Source of the DNA: Mugil cephalus
Lineage: Eukaryota > Chordata > Actinopteri > Mugiliformes > Mugilidae
Reading direction: 5' to 3'
Assembly (NCBI RefSeq): GCF_022458985.1
Contig: NC_061771.1
Coordinates: forward strand, 21,525,501-21,589,500
Length of the DNA stretch: 64,000 nucleotides
Every line of letters begins with the position of its first letter. The stretch's first letter is position 1. The position numbers and the translations under genes are program-made. The notes below the pieces were generated by a model that saw only the letters and a list, made by a program, of their open reading frames with translations, was not told the origin of the DNA and ran no database searches. Below, piece after piece: positions 53,629-62,580 of this stretch.

Positions 53629-56600
53629 CTAATGTCCACATGAACACTTAGCAACCGATCTGATCTTCATGGCAACAGTCTTGAGGGAGTAGTTCCAGCC
53701 TTTCCATGCATGCCAAATGACGTGGACATTTTCAAACCCGATGGCCCCATGAGGTGCATACATCCCGGTGGGGTTGGCCATGTGGCAGGCGTTGTACCAG
53801 AATCCACCCAGAAAATGCTGAGCACAGTTTTTTTCCCAGTTATCCTGGTCTTTGTCGTAAGTGGTGAACTTCATGGAATTTTGGTTTGTCAAACTGTCCC
53901 CTGTCAGAACAATTTACAAACAATGTTTCATCAAATAAATGGGCCACGTCAGCATATGGTTTTATAAATTAACCAGTTATTGTTTGCTGTGTTGTGTTCA
54001 GGTTTCAAAGACCTATTTTACAGTTCCCTTAGCTAACAGTGGAGTACCAAAGAGTTATAAATGAGCAGTCTTCACTTGAAAACTTTTGTATTGATTCAAG
54101 ACGATGTTCCCTTCTGCCCTGACATTCATCTTCTCTAACGAAGACTCACACACTGACGCTAACCTGCATTTCCGCCGGTGAAGCTCCCCAGGTGAAGCTG
54201 GTAGCCGCTGTCCTCTGAGTCAACTGAGAAAGACGAGTACTGAGCGGAGGCCTCTCCTTGCTCCCAGTCTTCCATGTCGACTCGAAGCTCGTTCTTCTTC
54301 CTCATAGTCAGCAATAAGATGTTTTCCAGGCCTGGAAAGACCCCCAAAGCTCTGTTTCATTTCACAATCTAAACATCTCTGAACCTCATTTCCCCTGTAA
54401 TTAATGTGGTAGTCTGAAAATAATATGCTGCATGATTTCATGTCACCCTAGCTTAGGTGAAATTTCCTCATTGATCTTACCCAACCAGTATTCTCCAGCT
54501 ACATTCCCAAATCCCGTCTTATAGTATTTCCAGGGCCTGTAGAAGTTTTCCGTCCCGTCAATCCTCCTATGAAACACCTGAGAGTGCGAGTGAGAGTCAA
54601 AGAGACGGGTTTACTAACATGAGTCAACACTTGAATCTAATAACAAGTCTGTGATTGGGTTTAGAGCTTCATCTACACTACCAGTCAGATGTTTGGACAC
54701 ACCTACTAATTCAGTTCAGTGAGAAGGTCTCAACATCCAAACATTTGACTGGACATGGGCCCTCTGAGGCTGTCCTATGTCCTATGTCTTGCAACAGGAT
54801 GTTGTTAGTTGAGGGCTTTAGTTCCTATGGGTTGAGGGGAGGGGTCATCCCACAGATACTTGATCAGTTTGGGATCTGGTGAAGTTGGAGGCCAGGTCAA
54901 CACCTTGTGTTTCTCATGTTTCTTGTGTGTGTGTGTGTGTTTGTGTCAGGCTGCATCCTGCTGGGGATGGCTGCTGCCATCAAGGAGTGTCATTGCTATG
55001 GGGTGAGGGTGCCTGGTCTGGTCTAGGTGCTACATGCATATCTAATGCCAGGTCCAAAAGTTTCCCAGCAAAGCATTGAATTGCCACAAGATGGTCAATG
55101 TTAATTATTTCTCCTGTCAGTGGTCATAATGTTGTGGCTGATTGGTTTATACCTGTCAAATCAAATCAAACTTTATTTTTCATACATAAAAGATGCATCT
55201 CAAAGTGCTTTACAATCATAGGCCTTCTACAGGGGATCTGCGACCCCTAGTGGTTCCATGGAGGTACTGCAGGGGGGGATGCAACATCTTTGGTTGATTA
55301 TACATTTCATATATGTACATATATATAATTTTCTCCAATAAATTAAAAAATAATTAATATTCATTAACATGAATCCAACATCACTGATTCAGTGCAGTTT
55401 GGGGCCTGAAAAACGAACTCTGCTTCACATTAAAAACAAACGCCACTAACCCCTCTATGATGAATAGCTTATTTTAAGATTAAAGCTTTATTCAAAGGTC
55501 AAACCAATGAAATAAAGCATGTTAATTAGTTAGCTTTAGCAGTTAGATTTAGATTATAAAATATGGATGTCTCAGTGACGATTCAAGGCTTTAAACTGGT
55601 AACAAAGTAATTTCACTTATTGTCATAAAGAGAATATAAAGTGTTGTACTGACCGTCCATCTGCCTCCGTCGGTCTCCATGTCGCAGTAGACATTCAAAG
55701 GCGAAGCTGGGCCTCCTGGGTAGATGGTGTACACCCCACTGGCACTTGTGTTGTCACGGTGATAGATGTCATCACAGTCGATGGGCAGGTAGAACTGGGA
55801 GTCGGAGCGGACTGAGGCAACCAGAACCAGCACGGTTACGACAAGTGTCTCCTGCGTGAGAAGAAAGGAGATCATAGCGTCAGTCACCATCAGTCATCTT
55901 TTCTTTCTTTCTTCTGAATGAAGCTAATAAACAGATTTTGTAAGTGATAACTGATGATTGATTATTGCTTTAACCAACTAAGTAACTTTCACTTCTTGTA
56001 TTTCACATGGACCTGTGAAGATTTAAAAAATAAAATGTAATAAGGGGGAAACAAGAAGTAAACATGACTCTTTCCATCAGCTTGTTCATACCACAGTTAC
56101 AACATTTGGGTTTTCCATGCGGGACGAGTCTGAACATGTCAGTCTTACAGCAGTGTTGTGATTATTGTTAGAAATATAACTTCTCTGGAGAATTTAATAA
56201 GACTTGGGTATATAAATAAATTTTTATTTATTTTTACTTAAAAATAGCCTAATGCTAAAATATGAATCTTTATCTATTCTGTGTTTGTTTACAGTGAGTT
56301 CAAAGGTCTGAAGTCTGGAGACAGAACCTGGGAACTAAGAGCGGTGGTTAATATTTAACTAACTATATCGAACAGCCATCATTTAAACTAAACAACAGAA
56401 ATAGATTATTGATGACATGTTTTATTTATCAGTTTGGGTTAAGTTTTGGGCATTTTTGATGATAAACTCAAGATTTGTTCTACTATTAAGATGTTTTTGG
56501 TGCCGACTTTTTGACTCTCGACATGATGCATTCCCAGTCAAAGACGAACTCAGCAGACTCACATTCACAAGGCTCTAGCAGCATTGTGAATGTGAAGCTG

Positions 56601-56961
56601 GAAGAATTGTTACAGATTTTTTCTAAAGCATATTGTACCTGGTTAACCCCACGCCACCAAGACGGTGCTAAACTGAGGAGCCATCTCAATCCTCACCTCA
56701 TCTCAATCCTGTCTTCAAAGCTTCATGCCAGCAACAATAACTGAAAGTAAAATTTGTTTGTTTGTTGTTTTAAACTTGCCACTAGATGTAGCATGACCCA
56801 GTTTCCCTTCTCTAGGGGATTAATAAAGTATCTCTAAACCTAACCACATGAATGAGATTCATTCCACTTTTTCGAAACTACATTAGATAGTTCACCGTTA
56901 TGACATATAAGAATAAATACAACAATTGTCCATGAAATGCTTTGAGTTTTACCTGCATCAT
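53629..56961 (-). CDS. mfap4: mfap4-like protein (secreted fibrinogen-related lectin), 5 coding exons, 247 residues
   Basis: Exons in transcript order are 56961-56953, 55851-55654, 54577-54481, 54331-54164 and 53900-53629. Phases agree and the sum is 744 bases. MMQ plus [13 protein letters not shown] forms a signal peptide. The fibrinogen C-terminal domain follows: [76 protein letters not shown], then the calcium-site segment [26 protein letters not shown] and MKIRSV. Length and exon layout match MFAP4. Known role: a secreted oligomeric protein of microfibrils and innate defence; in fish, mfap4 genes are multiplied and macrophage-linked. The RGD integrin motif of mammalian MFAP4 is absent (RSD at that place). 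The last exon adds VAKCSCGH with two extra cysteines. It could equally be named for a paralogue. Confidence 0.9.
54681..54752. mobile_element. 72-bp MITE with 17-bp inverted ends (16 of 17 matching)
   Basis: CCAGTCAGATGTTTGGA at the left is matched by the reverse complement of TCCAAACATTTGACTGG at the right. The end sequence is that of another Tc1-like family (CCAGTCAAAAGTTTGGAC). It directly abuts copy H. Confidence 0.7.
54753..55152 (-). mobile_element. Tc1-like MITE relic, copy H, in mfap4-like intron
   Basis: Family segments GATCAGTTTGGGATCTGGTG, GGCTGCATCCTGCTGGGGAT and CATAATGTTGTGGCTGATTG are all present. The left terminus is lost where the 72-bp MITE adjoins it. Confidence 0.8.
55216..55415. 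repeat. hAT-like relic, in mfap4-like intron 2
   Basis: GATCTGCGACCCCTAGTGGT and GGAGGTACTGCAGG at the left, and GTTTGGGGCCTGAAAAACGA at the right, match the hAT-like family ends. Confidence 0.6.
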
Positions 56962-57027
56962 CCTTGCTCGGGTCAGCGCTGCCTGGGTCAGTCTTGTTTC
57001 AAATAGATCCCACTGGGGAGCAGGGCA

Positions 57028-57036
57028 CTTTTAAAG
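57028..57036 (-). promoter_or_regulatory. mfap4: TATA-like box of the mfap4-like gene
   Basis: TCTTTAAAAG on the minus strand lies about 70 bases upstream of the start codon, at a fitting place for a compact promoter with a short 5' untranslated region. Confidence 0.5.
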
Positions 57037-58440
57037 AGCCCACAGAGGGTGTGTCTGTGGGAGCATGTGACATAGATGCTTTGTTTACAGAGAACAACAG
57101 TCATGAAGGTCTTATTATTTTTGTTGTTGTTGCTAAAGTCATATTGTTGCTTTATTGCTTCCAGGGATGTGGCCCCTTGCCAGACATGAGTTATTCTATT
57201 TGACTATAAATTAGACTTTTTAAGGCTGATTCAGATGTATCCTCTCAACAGATTTTAGGCAAAATAAATAAATAAATAAATAAATAAAAAACACCTGAAG
57301 AAAAGAGACAAAAGAATGAATACCAACACTTTAAACTCTTCACAGTGATGAGTGTTTAGCAAGACGAGGGAATCTGGCCCCACGACCTCTGTATCTGAAA
57401 TCATCTGTTCTTTGTTCCTCATCTAGTTATCCATTAAAGAAAACTGTCATCTTCTATCGAGTCTTTAAACAGGTGCAAACAGCAGAAACAGGTGACGTGC
57501 AAAATAGGGGAAACTCCTAATTTAGTAAACCCTGTCCCGTGTGGAAAACAGGATGACACAACGTAAATAATTAGGCAAACACAGATACACAGACATGTAG
57601 CAGTTGTTTGCGTTTTCCTATACTGAGGAAATGAGAGTATCTACAGTATTTCTCTGGGTCCTTTCTAGGTGAAATTGTGAAATTATACTTTCTCTCTATA
57701 TTATATGAAAGAGTGGAAACATGTTGGAGTTTACATTCCTCTCTCACTGGACAAGGAAACGCAATGCGACACAATCCATGCCACCGGTGCTATGCACTGT
57801 TTTGCCAACTACTTTTGTAAATTTGTCCACTATGCTAATTCTGTACATATTTTTATTACACTGTTTTCTATTTTATTTGACTAGATAATACTTATTTCAT
57901 TTCTCTTTATTTTTACTTGTGGTTTTTAGGAATGTTTCTTTCATGTGCTAAGCTACTGTGAGGTAATTAATTTCCCTCGTGGATCACGACAGCCTGTTTA
58001 AGTCTAACTTCAGTTGCTTTTAAGATGAATACTTTAAACGGTGGATAATAAGACAAACTTTGAAAATATGACACATTAGAAATAGTAATTTCCAACCGGT
58101 TTATTGTTAATAATCAGTTAACTGTTTCTCACAAAACCTGCGTGTGTACGAGGCCACAATTCAGACTTCTTTCTCTCTAAGTGGTTTCATTTCAGTAAAT
58201 GTTCAAAAGATCCAGTACGTATCAGCAAAAAATCAAAGATTAGAAACCACAAATGTCTGTCTGTATCAGAACTGTGTTGTTTCTTCTTACTTCTGCAATA
58301 AATCACCTGAACACAACTCTTTTTACTTTATTAGTAGTTACAGCTGCAGCGGCTGCAGCTACACACTGATGCTTCAATAATAACAATAATGTGGGCAGGT
58401 CAAGATCAGGTCACATGTAAAAATGATCATACTAACATAT

Positions 58441-58855
58441 CATTCATTCATTCATTCATTCATTCATGTTCCATTGTGCTTGTATCTTTTTTTTCCATTT
58501 ATTGTTCATACCCTACATACACCTTTTTACTTTTGGTATTTTTGCTGCTCTCTTGAATGCTGTTGTAAACTGCAACTTCCCCATTGCAGGACAAAAAAAA
58601 ATCTTAATATTCAGAGTCACTGCGTGTGGGGCAGGATACGCCCTCAACATGTCTCCAGGCTATCACAGGGCTAACACAGAGAGAGAGGGACAGACACCAC
58701 TTACCCTCATGCCTACGGTCAATTAACCTAACAAGCGTGTCATTGGACAGTGGGAGGAAATCAGAAACCAGGCCCCAGTAGGCCGATGTATTTGAACCCA
58801 GAACCTTCGTGCTGCAGTGGTAACCACTGGACCACTGAGCTGCCCTGATTGACAT
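58441..58855. repeat. Teleost dispersed repeat
   Basis: It begins with (ATTC)n, and contains GGCAGGATACGCCCTCAACA, GTCAATTAACCTAACAAGCG and GAACCCAGAACCTTCGTGCT, then GTGGTAACCACTGGACCACT. It is the same family as 2541-3330. Confidence 0.75.
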
Positions 58856-59034
58856 TTATTCTCAAACTAAACAGACATAGAGAGAGATAATGATCACTGA
58901 ACTTGCTATTGCGGTTGTGTGACATGTCTATACTTGGAACTGTAGAGGCGACTTGCTCTAGAATGACAATGAGTCACAGCCCTACATAAAGAGGTCAAGG
59001 GTAGCTCAGACAACTGTAGATGGAGTCCACAGAT

Positions 59035-59265
59035 GCATGTTCAGTTTGGGATCTAGTGAATTTGGAGGCCAGGTCAACACCTTGTGCTGTTTTTTTGTTT
59101 GTTTTTTTAAGTTCTTTTAGTTGTTCCTAAAATGTTTTTGTGTGCGTGTGTCTGTGTCAGGCTGCATCCTGCTGGGGGTGACCTCTGCCCATCAAGAAGT
59201 GCTGTTGCTATGGGGTGGGGGTGCCTGGTCTGGTCTGGGTGGGAGGCAAATGTCTAATGCCAGGT
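59035..59265 (-). mobile_element. Tc1-like MITE relic, copy I
   Basis: Starts at TTCAGTTTGGGATCTAGTGA and runs to AATGCCAGGT with the usual interior. Both termini are missing. Confidence 0.75.
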
Positions 59266-59670
59266 GAAGATTTAAACAGATCAATAAGGAGATATCAAGT
59301 GAACATTTATTGAGGAAACATGAACATGCACTGATTGCAGCTTTGCACTTCTCTCCATAGCCTATTAATAATGAGACTCAGGTGGTGGACTAAGCTATTT
59401 TGTCACCTTATATAGACATTCATCAAAGTGGAACAAATAACAAGGGGACAGGTCTTCATTGTGGGACTTTCATGTGATACATTTAGACTGCACGCATGGT
59501 GTTGAGCAGCCTAAAGTTAAAAGCAGTATGTGAGAACTGTGGCTTAACTGGAAAGGAAGTTGTTTAATACACCACTGTGACCACATGGGTATCACACTTT
59601 ACAGAAGGAAACAGTTAAGAGAGCATTTCATCTTTTGTGCAGTCATTATATATTTTGACCATCACGCGAA

Positions 59671-62526
59671 ATGACTGACAAAACTGGAAGTGAAGAGACC
59701 TCCTGCAATCGGTCCTCAGTTACAAACCAGACTGAAGGTGACAATTCGACTTGTTTTGATCAGATCGACTCAACAGTTCAGCCTCTCTTCATTGTGATCT
59801 ACAGTCTGGTGTTTCTGGTGAGCTTCTCAAATATCCATCGTGGTCCTTTTCCTTCTCCCAACTGTCTGCTGCTAGGCCTTTAAAAGCAGCTCAAATTATT
59901 CTCGCAGGCATTTTTCTCTTTTAAAGCTCTTCATTTGTAAGACTTTTGCTCAGTGGCTTTACATGTTCACCCTATGTGTAAGCTCTGCTTCATTAAATGT
60001 CTCTGAGTGTGCATCAGTGCAGTATTAGTCTTTAATTTAATTCAGTTTGAAAGCTTCCGGTGGTGTCTTTATGCCCTACCCCTTAAGACAGAGCGGCATG
60101 GAAAGTATATGTGTGTGCGTGTGTGTAGTTAGCTATCTTTCCGAGGACCAGTTTAAGTTTTACACCATTGGATTGAGGACATTTGTGCAAAGTGAGGACA
60201 TTTTGGCTGGTCATCACTTCTTTACGAGGTTGTTTGAGGGTTAAAACTCTGTTTAAGGATAAAGGTTACAATTATGGTTATGGTTATGGTTAGGTTATGG
60301 TTATGGTTAGGGTTAGGGTTAGGGTTAGTTAAGGGGCTAGGTAATGCATCCAACTTTACAGCATTATTAAACATGTTTACAGGCTGGTTCAAAAAACAGT
60401 TTTGATCTCAATGGTTTATTTCACTATTTGTGACAAAGGCACAGGTGGTGAATTTTTTTCGCTTTGAGTGACAGCTGCTGCCAGAGGCCGCTAGCTGCTA
60501 GTCTTGGTCTCTCTGCTAGTTCTCACTTGAGTAAATGACAACCATTTGGCTGAGTTTGAGGATTTGGTCCATTTGGATCATTTTAAATAAAAAATAATAG
60601 TTCTGCAGTTCCCACAAGACTATCTAGTAAGTGAATTTGGAAAATTATTCCAATGTTCAGTGTTGGTGACCAATATAGCCAGTCCAGGAGCTGAAGTTAA
60701 CTATCTAATCAGGCAGCTAATGAATAAGCCTTAGGCTAGCCTTCCAGCGAGGCTCTGGTTTGTTAGCCAGGCTAACGGGAGGCTATCTATCAAACCACCA
60801 CCGAAGTCGGAACGTAAATAATAATTAATAATACTTTTAAGTGAAGTCTGTCAATTTGGGAAATATTAATCCACCACGTAAAGTAAGTATATATTGATAC
60901 ACAGGACAAGATGTTATGATCCCTTGTGCCATGATCTGAGGCAAAACTCCTTTAGAAGCCCAGTCCAACTGGAGAACTGACCAGCAGACCAGTGGTCAGC
61001 TACTTATTAGCCTAGCCACCAGCAGCCTATATCAGAAATAAGACACAACCAGACACCAGCTACATAGCCTAGTCCGCAGTTGGAGGTAATAAGAGGTGGT
61101 ATCAGGAGTAACACACAAGAAAATGCCAGCTAACAAGCCTAGCCAACAACAATAGGCAGTGTGCAGTGTGTGGCACATCATTAGGGTTTTCAAGTGGGCA
61201 CCTCCCTTCACCGATGTTTCGTTAAGCTAGGCCCACGACACCTCAAGAAGGCTTAGAAGTGAACTTCAGCATCCTGGAATCACCCCCCTCAATGCAGCCA
61301 CCAAGCCATCGCGTGCCTGTCAACTGACCGATTAGATCAATCCTACTACAACTGCTACCTATTAACAGTACACAGCTAGCCTTACCTAAGCATGCTCCCC
61401 AGTTAGCGTGTTTCCTCCTTAGCCACAGCCACTCACTCGTTCGCTTCACTGTCAGGGACATATCCGGTCTTTTGACCTCACCTCCCAGACTCCGCCCACA
61501 CTTAGCTGCCCCTCGCTGTGCCTGTTCCTGGCCGGTCTGGCCTTATCTCGCTCCCGAATAAACATAATATGCCTTTTCCTCAATTGCAGCTTGGGGTTCG
61601 GAGGGTCACAGGTTCACCTCCCGCCCTGTACATGGCTGTGGTGCCCTGAGCAAGCACCTAACCCCCAATATGCTCCCTGGGTGTACCCACCAGAGGGGAT
61701 GCAGCCCACTGCTCCAACTGTACACATTACTGGATCTTTTGACTGAGTAAGAGTCATCTCCAGTCTAGCCTTAGCACACTTAAACTCCTCTGTTAGACTA
61801 GTTACTGGGAGCTCCAGTATGCCTTTCCCATACAAGGCTGCAGTACTTAAGCAGCGTGGGACACCAAGCCATCTCCTAATTAATGAATTAATCATCCTTT
61901 CAAGCTTCTCAACCTTTGTCAGAGGGACCTCACATACTGTCAATGGCCACATTAGTCGGGGCAATAACCCAAATTGCACCTTCCTTTCCTTTAACAACTG
62001 AGATACTCCTAGACTTACTCGGCTTCACTTTCATCCTAGCCCACTGCAAGTTGCTTTTAACTTGTCCAGCAGTCTGCTAGTACATGGAGCAGTTGACGTC
62101 ACAGTCGTCATGTTATCCATGTAGGCCCTAATTGGGGGGAGACAAAGCCCTCCATGCAGCTTTTCTCCACCTACCACTCATTTAGAGGCCCTAATAATCA
62201 CCTCCATTGCCATTGTAAAGGTTAGTGGTGAGATTGTACAACCTGCCACGATGAAACGAGATTTATATGTAAGTAGTTTAGGTTAGACAGTAATATAAAT
62301 TAAGATTGAGGAACCAAAATGTGAATATGCGTAATATTATTTTGTATACACATATGTACAAATTATGTACATATAAGCTAGCTAGCAACTCCTTCCTTTC
62401 AGTCAGCATGTTTATTTATTTGCATTGTGTGAAAAAAAAGAGTGAGAGAGGTTGAGAGGTTGAGGTTTAGAACCCCTGCAATATGCCAATAAGTGTCCTC
62501 ACAAAGATACAAACACGTGTGTGTGT

Positions 62527-62580
<54 letters not shown>

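Larger units (their letters stand above)
57040..59670. other. Intergenic between mfap4-like and the P2Y-like receptor
   Basis: No gene recognised. Contents are a dispersed repeat at 58441-58855, Tc1-like copy I and AT-rich sequence with LINE-tail-like words (TTTCCCTCGTGGATCA near 57970). The receptor promoter should lie near the right end. Confidence 0.6.
60351..62470. mobile_element. About 2.1-kb insertion (LINE and SINE-like material) splitting the GT-type repeat
   Basis: The left junction, GGTAATGCA/TCCAAC, and the right junction, CCCCTGCA/ATATGCC, join to GGTAATGCAATATGCC, close to the uninterrupted repeat. TGCA at both edges could be a short target duplication. The interior carries a LINE reverse-transcriptase relic and a SINE-like fragment. 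The whole lies in receptor intron 1. Confidence 0.55.

Noticed and set aside
61243..61461. 72-codon minus-strand frame in receptor intron 1
   Set aside because: It lies within inserted retroelement material and has no recognised domain.
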